A DNA stretch of 64,000 nucleotides from Aurantibacter crassamenti (GTDB lineage: Bacteria > Bacteroidota > Bacteroidia > Flavobacteriales > Flavobacteriaceae). Numbering within the stretch: the stretch's first letter is position 1; the number at the start of each line of letters is the position of its first letter. Shown in pieces: positions 9,272 through 18,203 of the stretch. The notes beneath the pieces are model-generated. The model made no database searches, was not told where the DNA came from, and worked only from the letters and a program-made list of their open reading frames with translations. Location of the stretch: positions 2,484,126 through 2,548,125 of the forward strand of contig NZ_JAFBGM010000001.1 in the NCBI RefSeq assembly GCF_016811105.1, given 5' to 3'. A program made the position numbers and the translations under genes.

Positions 9272-9741
9272 TGGAGAAGACGTATCATTTGTTGAACAAA
9301 ATTATAGAAACCCTATTGGTAGTGATATTTGGGCTATTGGTCATTGACGTAGTCTGGCAAGTAGTGTCACGTTATGTGGTAGGGCAATCGAGTTCATTCA
9401 CAGAAGAATTTGCACGTTTCGCATTAATATGGCTAACTGTTTTAGGTGCAGCATATATTAATGGACAAAAAGAAGGTCACCTCTCAATGGATTTTCTATT
9501 GTCAAAACTGACTGAGGAAAAGCGAAACGGCAGAAAGAAAATCATTCAAATATTAATGGCACTTTTTGCATTCATTATTATGATTGTTGGCGGTGGAAAT
9601 TTGGTATACACCACCTTGAGTTTAGGGCAAGTTTCATCAGCGCTTCAACTTCCATTAGGCATCGTTTATGCAATTGTACCTATCTCAGGTATAATGATTT
9701 TATTTTTTTCCATCTATAATATCAAGAAATTAAACTTTTAA
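9271..9741 (+). CDS. dctQ: TRAP transporter small membrane subunit
   Basis: 156 residues with four hydrophobic segments (roughly 10-32, 48-66, 90-112, 128-150) and the DctQ signature EEFARFALIWLTVLGAAY. It pairs with the large subunit to form the Na+-coupled TRAP permease in the inner membrane. Start and stop overlap with dctP (TAATG), and dctM starts one base after its stop. Confidence 0.92.
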   Translation: MEKTYHLLNKIIETLLVVIFGLLVIDVVWQVVSRYVVGQSSSFTEEFARFALIWLTVLGAAYINGQKEGHLSMDFLLSKLTEEKRNGRKKIIQILMALFAFIIMIVGGGNLVYTTLSLGQVSSALQLPLGIVYAIVPISGIMILFFSIYNIKKLNF

Positions 9742-9742
9742 T

Positions 9743-11053
9743 ATGAGCATCGAAACTATTAGCATACTTGTTCTTTTTCTAAGTTTTATAGGATTATTGG
9801 CTTACGGCGTTCCTGTGGCATATGCAATTGGTATTTCAACTACCATTACATTGGTTTTGAATATTGCATTTTTACCAGCTACTACAACCGCTGCGCAACG
9901 AATGACTACGGGTATAGATAATTTTGCATTACTAGCAATACCTTTCTTCATATTGGCAGGTGAACTCATGAATACGGGTGGCATAGCAAAACGACTCATA
10001 GACTTTGCAAAATCGCTCATTGGTAGTTTACCTGGCGGATTGGCATTTGTAAATATTATTGCTGCTATGTTATTTGGAGCAATTTCAGGTTCTGCAGTTG
10101 CAGCAGCATCAGCAATAGGAAGTACCTTAACCGAAAAGATGGAAAGTGAAGGCTACCCAAGAGAGTTTAGTGCAGCCGTTAATATTAGCTCATCAACAAC
10201 AGGTTTATTAATACCACCGAGTAATGTGTTAATCATATTTGCACTTGCCAGTGGGGGTACAGCATCTGTAGCAGCGCTTTTTATAGCGGGCTACATTCCT
10301 GGGCTTTTAGTAGGGTTGGCACTAATGATAATGGTTTATATCTATGCTATTCGAAAGGGTTTACCTAAAGCAGATAGAGTAAGTTTTAAGCAATTGTTTT
10401 TAGATTTCAGAAGAGCAATTTTAAGTTTAACCTTATTAATTATTGTTGTTGGTGGTATAGTAATAGGTGTTTTTACAGCAACAGAAGCAGCTGCTATAGC
10501 CGTAGTCTATGCGATGCTATTAGGCTTTATTAATAGAGAACTTAAGTTTAGTGACTTTAAACCTGTTCTTTTACGAAGTGCTAGAACAACGGCAATTGTT
10601 ATGTTTTTAATTGCTACTTCAATGGCAATGTCATGGTTATTTTCTTTTGAAGGAATTCCGCAAATGCTGACCTCTGCCTTATTGGATAATGTGAGTAACC
10701 CAATTATCATTTTCTTAATGATAAACATTATTTTATTGATCGTAGGTACTTTTATGGATATGACTCCAGCAGTCTTAATTTTTACACCAATATTTTTACC
10801 AGTTGCAATGGCTTTAGGTATGCACCCAGTTCAATTTGGAATGATAATCGTTTTGAATTTGTGTATTGGTGTTTGTACTCCGCCTGTAGGAACCTTACTC
10901 TTTGTGGGTAGTGGTGTGGCAAAAGTGCCGGTGACAAAAGTTATTAAACCACTATTACCACTATTAGGTGTGATGGTGTTCGTACTAATGTTAATCACCT
11001 ATTTTCCTGAAATTTCACTTTGGCTTCCTAGAACATTTGGATTGATTGATTAG
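9743..11053 (+). CDS. dctM: TRAP transporter large permease subunit
   Basis: 436 residues, almost entirely hydrophobic, with about 12 membrane segments. DctM motifs are visible: PFFILAGELMNTGGIAKRL, LFGAISGSAVAAASAIGS, IPPSNVLIIFALASGG and GTFMDMTPAVLIFTPI. It carries the translocation path driven by a sodium gradient. It is the last gene of the operon; only 22 bases separate its stop from the end of the convergent aldehyde dehydrogenase gene, where just a weak AT hairpin is visible. Confidence 0.95.
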   Translation: MSIETISILVLFLSFIGLLAYGVPVAYAIGISTTITLVLNIAFLPATTTAAQRMTTGIDNFALLAIPFFILAGELMNTGGIAKRLIDFAKSLIGSLPGGLAFVNIIAAMLFGAISGSAVAAASAIGSTLTEKMESEGYPREFSAAVNISSSTTGLLIPPSNVLIIFALASGGTASVAALFIAGYIPGLLVGLALMIMVYIYAIRKGLPKADRVSFKQLFLDFRRAILSLTLLIIVVGGIVIGVFTATEAAAIAVVYAMLLGFINRELKFSDFKPVLLRSARTTAIVMFLIATSMAMSWLFSFEGIPQMLTSALLDNVSNPIIIFLMINIILLIVGTFMDMTPAVLIFTPIFLPVAMALGMHPVQFGMIIVLNLCIGVCTPPVGTLLFVGSGVAKVPVTKVIKPLLPLLGVMVFVLMLITYFPEISLWLPRTFGLID

Positions 11054-11075
11054 AAACTAATTTTTAGTTACTGAT

Positions 11076-12446
11076 TTAAAAGAGATGTTTTATCTTCTTT
11101 ACTAGCTGCATTGGTAAATTGTAAGGAGGATAACGTAATGGAGCATCAAACCAATTGGCTTTCTTTATGATTGCTTTTTGGTGTGAAAACATATCAAATG
11201 ACAATCTACCGTGGTAAGCACCGATTCCACTTGCACCAACCCCACCAAAAGGTAAATTTTTATTTGTTATTTGAATTACGGTATCATTAATAGCACCACC
11301 GCCAAAACTATAGCTATTCAATATTTTCTCTTGAAATTTCTTTCGTTTTGAGAAAACATAAGTGGCCAAAGGTTTGCCATAATTCAGTATATGTTTGCGA
11401 ATATCAGCCTCAGTTTCGTACGCAATTATTGGAAGAATCGGACCGAATATTTCACCGTGCATCAATTTAGAATCTAGACTTGGTTCGTTTACTAAAGTAG
11501 GAGCGAGGTAGTTGTCTTTGTCATTGCATTCACCACCAAAAAGTATCTCTTGGCCTTCTAACATTGTCTTAAGGTTATTGTAGTGCTCTGCGTTAACCGT
11601 ACGTGCGTAATCAGATGATTCTTGAATATTTTCTCCGTAACATTTTGTGATATGCTGTTTTAATGCCTCAATGAGTTTTGCTTTTACATTTGTGTGAACC
11701 AAAATATAATCCGTAGCAATACACGTTTGTCCGGCATTCAAAAACTTACCCCAAACGATGCGTTTAGCTGCTAAATTTATAGCGGCTGTTTCATCAATTA
11801 TAGTCGGATTTTTTCCTCCCAATTCAAGTGTTACTGGTGTTAAGTGTTTTGCGGCGCTCTCATATACAATTTGACCTACGCGTGAACTTCCTGTAAAGAA
11901 TATATAATCCCATTGTTCATTTAATAGCCGTTGTGATACTTCCACACCACCTTCAATAACTGTAGCATGTTCAGGTTCAAAAACAGTATTAATTATTTCT
12001 GCTGTAATTGCAGATGTATGAGGCGTAGCTTCAGAAGGTTTCAATACAACAGTGTTGCCTGCGGCTATAGCACTTATTAGTGGCGCAAATGCAAGTTGAA
12101 ACGGATAGTTCCAAGGTGCTATTACAAGTACGGCACCGTAGGGCTCTTTATAAATCCAATCAGAAGATGGCCAGTTCAATAGGCTTGCTGATTTTCTTTC
12201 CGGACTTGCCCAATATTTAATTTTTTTAATAGTTGTTCTTAGTTCAGCCAAAACAAATTGTGTTTCGGCTGCTAAGGTTTCAAATTTTGGCTTTTTAAAA
12301 TCTTTGTAAATAGCTTCGGCAATAGCATCCTCACGTAGCGTAATTTCTTTCTGTAGTCGCTGTAAAGTTTTTTTACGAAAGGCAACATCCTTCGTTTTTT
12401 GACTAGCGAAAAATTCACGTTGTTTTTCTAATACTTCCATTGCCAT
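11076..12446 (-). CDS. Aldehyde dehydrogenase (class 3-like)
   Basis: 456 residues from the ATG at 12446; the frame extends four codons further to a GTG at 12458. It has the catalytic Cys in NAGQTCIA, the general-base Glu in LELGGKNP, the APWNYPF cofactor motif and the FGPILPI segment. The short length, lack of an N-terminal extension and hydrophobic basic tail (LPMQLVKKIKHLF) fit the class 3/fatty aldehyde dehydrogenase group that can sit on membranes. It lies 89 bases downstream of the beta-helix cytochrome gene and may share its transcript. The aldehyde substrate cannot be named. Confidence 0.93.
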   Translation of the reverse strand: MAMEVLEKQREFFASQKTKDVAFRKKTLQRLQKEITLREDAIAEAIYKDFKKPKFETLAAETQFVLAELRTTIKKIKYWASPERKSASLLNWPSSDWIYKEPYGAVLVIAPWNYPFQLAFAPLISAIAAGNTVVLKPSEATPHTSAITAEIINTVFEPEHATVIEGGVEVSQRLLNEQWDYIFFTGSSRVGQIVYESAAKHLTPVTLELGGKNPTIIDETAAINLAAKRIVWGKFLNAGQTCIATDYILVHTNVKAKLIEALKQHITKCYGENIQESSDYARTVNAEHYNNLKTMLEGQEILFGGECNDKDNYLAPTLVNEPSLDSKLMHGEIFGPILPIIAYETEADIRKHILNYGKPLATYVFSKRKKFQEKILNSYSFGGGAINDTVIQITNKNLPFGGVGASGIGAYHGRLSFDMFSHQKAIIKKANWFDAPLRYPPYNLPMQLVKKIKHLF

Positions 12447-12535
12447 TTTAATTATCACATTTCCTTAAATATAATCATCCAAGTATCGTATAAAGATAGT
12501 CTTTGAATAATTTAATCTGCGCTATAATTTAATTC

Positions 12536-14038
12536 CTATTGTTTGATTGACAAGATGTATTCTGCCACAGCCATTTTCGCTTCATTTGATAAGTAATCTT
12601 GTGGAGGCATTTCAGGATAATCATCACGCAAATTCTTAGGCTTTGTAATATAGTCTACAATACCTTGTGGGTTGTCATTATGAATGGCTTGAATGATTTC
12701 AGTAGGTGGTCCAATCAGTCGAGTACCAAAGGCGTGACACCCAGCACATACTCCATAATAGGTTAATTCGCCAAGTTCTTGTTTGGAAACTGATCTAGGG
12801 GGAACAGGAGATGGCGTCATCATTGTGGGTATATCTTTTGTGTCGGTTATTTGTGCTATACCATAACCATCAAGGCCAAAAGTTCGGTATCTGTTTTTGT
12901 CTCTAATTGTACTTCCGGTACCGCCACCATACGCAAAAATATCAGGGCCTTTAGTGTCCAATTGAGTAAGCATAATAGCTTTAATTTCTCCTGTGGGATC
13001 ATTACCATTTTCAAACATGATGTTATCTAAAATGGTCACCCGATCAGGATTTCCTTCAGAATTAGGATCATTTGCTTTGGGGTCACCCGTGGCTAAATCA
13101 ACAATTGTAATACCTGTATTGTTGTTGCCTGTAATAATGTTATTTTCAACAATCACATCATCAGCAGCCATTATTAAAATACCTGTTCCTGCTGGAATAC
13201 CGGAAACAGTTGAACCTGGAGCTCCAAAATTTTCGTGATTATTATTTACTACAAAGTTGTTTCTTAAGATAACATCAAAGGTTGTTTTTATTGGAAGCCC
13301 TGGAGTTACAAAAGCCAGAAGACCACCAGTATTGTTATGCGCATAATTATTTTCAACTAAACAATGCCTAGAATTCTCAATTTCGATACCCGCAACATTA
13401 TCAAATACTTCATTGTGTAAAACATCAACATTATCGCACATGCCTACATAAATAGCAGCATCTGCAATTTTACTTAATACATTATGTTCTATAAGTCCGT
13501 TTTTACCATATTGCGGAAATATGCCGTAGACACCCGTATCAATTATCCAGTTATTACGAATCACAAAATTATTTCCGGCTTGCCCCATAATGGCATTTCC
13601 TTTGTAATTGACAATTTTAAAATTCTCTATTAAAATGCCGTTTCCTGAATAAAGTATGGCGTCGTTAATTTCTTTTTTGCCATTTAGTGTAGGCCACTCA
13701 CCTTTGATAACCACACCTTGTAAACTAATATCATCTTTATCAATAAATACATTTTCAGAATAGGTGCCAGGAAAAACACGAATTAAATCTCCTGGTTTTG
13801 CTTTTGTAACTGCTTCTTGAATTGAGCTTCCGTTTTTAACTTCTAAAATCTCACCAGTGAAGGTTTTGCTTTGCGCAATTTGAGTAGTATCACTTGATAA
13901 ACCTGCGTTTCTGTAAGTCATTGTAGATGGTAAAGGTGCTGTTGTTTCAGAAACAGATGAGAAAAGCGATTTCCCTAAAAAAACACCAATTGCCAATATG
14001 ACAATTGCACTGATAAATTTTAAGACGGTAGATTTCAT
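12536..14038 (-). CDS. Exported right-handed beta-helix protein with C-terminal cytochrome c domain
   Basis: 500 residues with an N-terminal membrane segment or signal (about 5-25). Residues 60-400 show repeating Asn-rich rungs (NNFVIRNNWII, IEIENSRHCLVENNYAHNN, VENNIITGNN), the pattern of pectate-lyase-like beta-helices that bind or cut polysaccharide. Residues 425-500 form a small cytochrome c domain with one heme site, VCAGCH near 430-435. The combination suggests a periplasmic or surface protein that binds a carbohydrate and passes electrons. Stop and start are 14 bases from the upstream peroxidase gene. No lyase catalytic residues could be confirmed. Confidence 0.8.
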   Translation of the reverse strand: MKSTVLKFISAIVILAIGVFLGKSLFSSVSETTAPLPSTMTYRNAGLSSDTTQIAQSKTFTGEILEVKNGSSIQEAVTKAKPGDLIRVFPGTYSENVFIDKDDISLQGVVIKGEWPTLNGKKEINDAILYSGNGILIENFKIVNYKGNAIMGQAGNNFVIRNNWIIDTGVYGIFPQYGKNGLIEHNVLSKIADAAIYVGMCDNVDVLHNEVFDNVAGIEIENSRHCLVENNYAHNNTGGLLAFVTPGLPIKTTFDVILRNNFVVNNNHENFGAPGSTVSGIPAGTGILIMAADDVIVENNIITGNNNTGITIVDLATGDPKANDPNSEGNPDRVTILDNIMFENGNDPTGEIKAIMLTQLDTKGPDIFAYGGGTGSTIRDKNRYRTFGLDGYGIAQITDTKDIPTMMTPSPVPPRSVSKQELGELTYYGVCAGCHAFGTRLIGPPTEIIQAIHNDNPQGIVDYITKPKNLRDDYPEMPPQDYLSNEAKMAVAEYILSIKQ

Positions 14039-14052
14039 GTGTACGTTTTTTG

Positions 14053-15243
14053 TTAAACAGAAGGGTTTAATCCTGAAGGTAATGTCTCAGGAATTTTTGG
14101 TGTAAAAGTTTCGTCGGTCAAGGATTTTAAAAAGTCAACAAGACGATCTAATTCATAATCACTTAATTCAGGCTCCCAAATATGCCAATGAATTATTAGA
14201 TTTTCATTTTTGGGTACAGCATGACCACGACCTTTTGTGTAAAATTCAACCGTTTCTCGTAGCGTTGCAAAATTACCTGAATGCATATATGGAGCAGTTT
14301 TTTCGATGTTTCTTAAACTAGGAACTTTAAAGGCCCCTCTAAGCGTACTATCATTAAATGGTATTTGGGCACCTGGATCTAGGGGTAGACCATTTGGTTC
14401 GGGAGAACCAATAACTGCAAACTGCTGGTTAGTAAATAGTGGTGGAGTGTGACACTCTGCGCATCTCGCTACAAATGAGCGAAAGACATTCATACCTTCA
14501 ATTTCATTTTTATTTAAAGCTTCATGATAACCATGAGCATAACGGTCATACTTACTGTTTAAAGAAATTAATGAGGATTGAAATGCAGCAAGAGCTTTAT
14601 AAATTTCATTTAGCTCAATAAATGAATTTTCATCTTTTTTAGGGTAAGCTTCAGTAAACATATTTCTGTATTCTTCGATAGAGTTTATAATTTGCACAAG
14701 ATTTTCTGGCGAATTATTCATTTCTATTTTAGAAAATAACGGTTCTTGCATTTGCTCCTCTAAGGTGGTAGCCCGACCATCCCAAAATAGGTTTTTTAAA
14801 TAAGCTACATTCCAAAGTGAAGGAGCTGCACGCTTTAATTTTTGTTTATTATTTCCGGTGCTTGTTTTCTGTCCGTCACTAAAACCTTTGGATGGGTCAT
14901 GGCAACTTGCACAAGACATAGTACCGTCACCAGACAGAATGGGGTCAAAAAATAAATATCGACCTAAGTCAATTTCTTGTGGCGAAAATCCATCACGTAT
15001 TTTTGGAAGTCCCGTTTGCAACCCTCCAACACCTTTATTATTTGATGAATTGTATTGCATGTATAAATTCTGCGCAATGCACTCATTATTTACATTTTTT
15101 TTAAAACCAGGCGGACAGTTGCTGTTTAGTTTCGGCAGTGCTTCGTAGGTTTCTATTTTATTATTTGAAGCAAAAATCACCATCAGAAAAACAAGAAGGA
15201 GTCCTGAAATACTAGATTTTAAAATGAAGTTCTTTTTACTCAT
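14053..15243 (-). CDS. Di-heme cytochrome c peroxidase/MauG-family protein
   Basis: 396 residues with an N-terminal signal or anchor (about 8-26). Two heme c motifs are visible, CASCH near 110-114 and CAECH near 260-264, with the family's FFDPILSGDGTMSCASCH and MHSGNFATLRETVEFY segments. Members reduce hydrogen peroxide or carry out MauG-type oxidations in the periplasm. The gene heads a probable operon with the beta-helix cytochrome gene (14-base gap). A TAAATTTG box lies about 80 bases upstream. Whether it is a peroxidase or has another oxidative substrate is open. Confidence 0.9.
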   Translation of the reverse strand: MSKKNFILKSSISGLLLVFLMVIFASNNKIETYEALPKLNSNCPPGFKKNVNNECIAQNLYMQYNSSNNKGVGGLQTGLPKIRDGFSPQEIDLGRYLFFDPILSGDGTMSCASCHDPSKGFSDGQKTSTGNNKQKLKRAAPSLWNVAYLKNLFWDGRATTLEEQMQEPLFSKIEMNNSPENLVQIINSIEEYRNMFTEAYPKKDENSFIELNEIYKALAAFQSSLISLNSKYDRYAHGYHEALNKNEIEGMNVFRSFVARCAECHTPPLFTNQQFAVIGSPEPNGLPLDPGAQIPFNDSTLRGAFKVPSLRNIEKTAPYMHSGNFATLRETVEFYTKGRGHAVPKNENLIIHWHIWEPELSDYELDRLVDFLKSLTDETFTPKIPETLPSGLNPSV

Positions 15244-15649
15244 AAATATTTGCAGTGAATATTTCTTATAGTAATTAATTTACTTCTATAAGTTACTATT
15301 AAAATTTAAAAGTAGTTGAAAATCAAATTTAGTAAGTAGGGGAGTAGTGCAAGCAAAAGTTTTCTGCGCAAACAATTTTCTTTTCCGATTGCGTTTTTTA
15401 GGATGAACTTAAAAAACAATAGTCATCTTAAAAACGAATTCTACAGCAAAGCAAATGAATTACATCTTTGGAATAATGGTACTCAGAAAGTTTAAATATT
15501 AGTCGGTAGTTATCTATAAAAATATAGATTTTTCTGAAGATAGTATAAAGTGAATAATCCTATTAAGAATAATAATAGGTTCATAGAATGAACTAAAAAA
15601 ATAGAAAACAATTTTGAAACTGAATTAAAGTAAATTAGTTGTTATTTTT
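15244..15649. other. Non-coding gap with a short inverted repeat
   Basis: A 406-base gap between two minus-strand cytochrome genes. No convincing gene is seen on either strand. It holds the peroxidase promoter at 15324-15352 and a perfect GTTCAT-AGA-ATGAAC inverted repeat at 15579-15593, which on the minus strand lies 57 bases after the stop of the next gene and is followed by a moderately T-rich stretch; this might be a weak terminator. Possible LacI-like half sites near 15364 and 15387 are too far apart to call. Confidence 0.4.
15324..15352 (-). promoter_or_regulatory. TAnnTTTG promoter for the di-heme peroxidase operon
   Basis: On the minus strand TAAATTTG (15331 to 15324) matches the Bacteroidota -7 box exactly, with TTG (15352 to 15350) 18 bases upstream. 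The predicted leader is about 75 bases. Rests on motif match only. Confidence 0.45.
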
Positions 15650-17938
15650 TTAATCTTCAATTTCCAATAATTCCTTTTCGCTAAACACACCGTTTTTTGG
15701 CTTTTGATTCCGAAGTTCTTTTATGTCTTCAACCTTTATTCTCTTAGATGTACTTGGGAAAGCATTATTCATATAACTTATAATATTCCGAATATCTTTA
15801 TCTGTGAAATCTCGGTTGTTAGCTAAGCCAGGCATTGTGTTATTAAGTTCATATAGCTTACCATTTACATGTATTGGTCCTGCGAGACCATGAAGAATTA
15901 TTAGAGCTAGCTTTTTAGACGATTCGGTAACATACTCCGAGTTTTTTAATGGTGGTGCTAGACCATCAATACCTTCGCCATCAACTCCATGACAAGTAGC
16001 ACAATAATTCCTAAATATCTTATAACCGGCAGTTCTAGAATCAGTACCCACAGAAGTACTGGTGTAAATTGAGTTCTTTTTATTTTTACTAATATTGGTT
16101 AGCGTACCGTCTAACAAGTCAATTAAGGCAGTAGAATCATTAATTTTATTAGTTTCTGCGTACGCTAAAAATTTCCTTTCCGAATTACCTAAACTACTTA
16201 CAATGGCCTCCTGATAAATATCATTTTCTTCATACGAATTTGTTAATTCTAATACGATTGAAAAAAAATGTTCTTCATCGAACTCTATCCATTTTCCAGC
16301 AGTTAATGCTATGTACAAATCAATTTGTGGGTTGTTCTTTTGACGTAATTCGTCAACTATTTTAATCATAGAATTTACATGATTAGCAGATGCATAATTT
16401 TCGATTAAGACTAATGCATGACTAATAACTGAGCTGTCATTGTTTGAAGTAAGTATACTATTTAAAGTGTCAAAGTCTAAAGCATCCATGCCTGCCAAAG
16501 TATACATGGCATGAATTTGTGCTATTGAGTTTTCTTTATTTTTCAGTATTTCTTCTAAGCGCGGTATTGCCTCTTTTTCATTCTTAAAAACTAATAACTG
16601 TTGTGCTCTGTCGCGCAACCAACCATTTGAACCTTCTAATAAATCAACTAATTCTGCAATTGATAATTTATCAATTGCTTTTATTTTCTTAGCCGGATTA
16701 CTTTTGCTTGTAACTTTTAATATTCGACCCATTCCCACAATGGTATCTAATTTTTTAGCTGCCATGTGATCGTGGAGATAGGGGGTTAAAAAAGCTTTGT
16801 CTTGAATAATGCCTCTATGCATATCAACAATATACATATTACCATCAGGGCCATTAAACATGTTAACTGGGCGAAATCCTTCATCTGTTGAAGCAATAAA
16901 TTCTTTGTTTTCCCACACAGGTGTTGCTGTTGTTTTTAATGAGTCAAAAGAAAGCTTAAGCCGTTTTATAAGGTTCCCTTCTGGTACAGGTACAAAAGCA
17001 TTTTCTTTGTACTCATCTCCAAATAAGCCACCTCTATAAATAAGTGGGCCACATGCCGATGTAACATTTATTAAAATACTGTCTTTATTTAAAATACCCT
17101 TTTGGTAACCTCTATTTACAGAAGTAGCATGTAATGGATATACTCTTTGATTGGGTGTTAGCGAATGGTTTAAAGCAGCTTTAGGTTTAAAATATTCATT
17201 TTGAATTATAGTATTCGGAAGTACATAATCACCAATTAATTGGGTTGAATTGTTGTTGTAATATAATCTTCCAAAATTGTCTTTAGTGATTCCCCATTGG
17301 CCACGTAATGTGGTAGACTCTTTTAACCATTTCCCGTTTTTTCTTTGGTATCTGTAATTAGATTTAGCACTATAAATCCAATTGTCAGTATGCATCATTA
17401 ACCCATTTGGTTGATGTTCTACATTACCACCTTCAGAATATACAGAATCAACCAATATTCTGTTTTCGGGTTTATCATCTTTAATTTCGACAAACCATAG
17501 ATTTGGCGGTACTGCATATAACAAACCGTCATACACATGTGCAATAGCACGTGGTAAAACAAGACTATCTAAAAATACTTTTGAGTGATCAGTAACTCCA
17601 TCATTATCTAAGTCTTCTAAAATAGTAATACTTCCACTAGGTAAATGATCTCCGGTGCCTTCAAGGTTGGGCATATACCCCTTTAATTCAACAGCCCACA
17701 TACGACCAGAATTATCAAAATCGATTGCAACTGGTGCTTCCAAAAATGGCTCTGATGCAATGACTTGTAAATCAAAACCTTCTTCTATTTGATAATTTTC
17801 TAAACTAATAAATGGTTCTTCAAAAGATGTTGAATTACAAGAAGAAAATGATACCACTAGTGCCAGAAGGAAGAATGCTACTTTAAATTTTAATTTTATT
17901 GGAAGTAAATTAAATTTAGGGAACAAAAATTTGATCAT
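15650..17938 (-). CDS. PVC-type dehydrogenase-like lipoprotein with HEAT repeats and a C-terminal heme c
   Basis: 762 residues. The signal peptide ends in a lipobox (FSSC, C34). Residues about 45-400 form a six-bladed propeller-like membrane-bound dehydrogenase domain (GFDLQVIASEPFLEAPVAIDFDNSG is the family's start, split here: GFDLQVIASEPFLEAPVAI then DFDNSGRMW). Residues 410-600 look like HEAT repeats, and 630-745 is a cytochrome c with CATCH near 645-650. Such proteins are abundant in Planctomycetes and marine Bacteroidota and are assumed to oxidise sugars or related compounds outside the cell, but few have been tested. It is transcribed toward the two other heme proteins. Confidence 0.82.
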   Translation of the reverse strand: MIKFLFPKFNLLPIKLKFKVAFFLLALVVSFSSCNSTSFEEPFISLENYQIEEGFDLQVIASEPFLEAPVAIDFDNSGRMWAVELKGYMPNLEGTGDHLPSGSITILEDLDNDGVTDHSKVFLDSLVLPRAIAHVYDGLLYAVPPNLWFVEIKDDKPENRILVDSVYSEGGNVEHQPNGLMMHTDNWIYSAKSNYRYQRKNGKWLKESTTLRGQWGITKDNFGRLYYNNNSTQLIGDYVLPNTIIQNEYFKPKAALNHSLTPNQRVYPLHATSVNRGYQKGILNKDSILINVTSACGPLIYRGGLFGDEYKENAFVPVPEGNLIKRLKLSFDSLKTTATPVWENKEFIASTDEGFRPVNMFNGPDGNMYIVDMHRGIIQDKAFLTPYLHDHMAAKKLDTIVGMGRILKVTSKSNPAKKIKAIDKLSIAELVDLLEGSNGWLRDRAQQLLVFKNEKEAIPRLEEILKNKENSIAQIHAMYTLAGMDALDFDTLNSILTSNNDSSVISHALVLIENYASANHVNSMIKIVDELRQKNNPQIDLYIALTAGKWIEFDEEHFFSIVLELTNSYEENDIYQEAIVSSLGNSERKFLAYAETNKINDSTALIDLLDGTLTNISKNKKNSIYTSTSVGTDSRTAGYKIFRNYCATCHGVDGEGIDGLAPPLKNSEYVTESSKKLALIILHGLAGPIHVNGKLYELNNTMPGLANNRDFTDKDIRNIISYMNNAFPSTSKRIKVEDIKELRNQKPKNGVFSEKELLEIED

Positions 17939-18203
17939 TAAAACGGTGTTTATTTAAATACTTTTAGGCCGTAAAATTTTATTTCAACCTTAAAAAATTC
18001 AGTTTAAAATTGAAATAAAGAAACCCTTTCAAAAATAACGTGAAAAAAGCGTATTTAGTAGGTTTTTAGGTAAAAAAACGAATCTTATTTAAGTATTTAA
18101 CGGATATTTAAGTGTGCCATAAAACAGCTGCTAACTTTAGTAAGATTTTTATTAAAAAAAGGGCATAAAATTAAATACTAAGGGTCTTACTTAAAGAAGA
18201 TAC

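Noticed and set aside
11055-11069. AACTAA-TTT-TTAGTT hairpin between dctM and the aldehyde dehydrogenase gene as a terminator
   Set aside because: Six AT-rich pairs and no T-run on either strand; too weak to call.
15360-15396. GCGCAAAC and GATTGCGT half sites as a LacI operator
   Set aside because: The halves are more than ten bases too far apart for a LacI-type dimer site.
18100-18125. GTGCCA (TGGCAC on the minus strand) upstream of the propeller-heme lipoprotein gene, as a second sigma-54 promoter
   Set aside because: The bases at the -12 position are TA, not GC, and the site is about 180 bases from the gene start.
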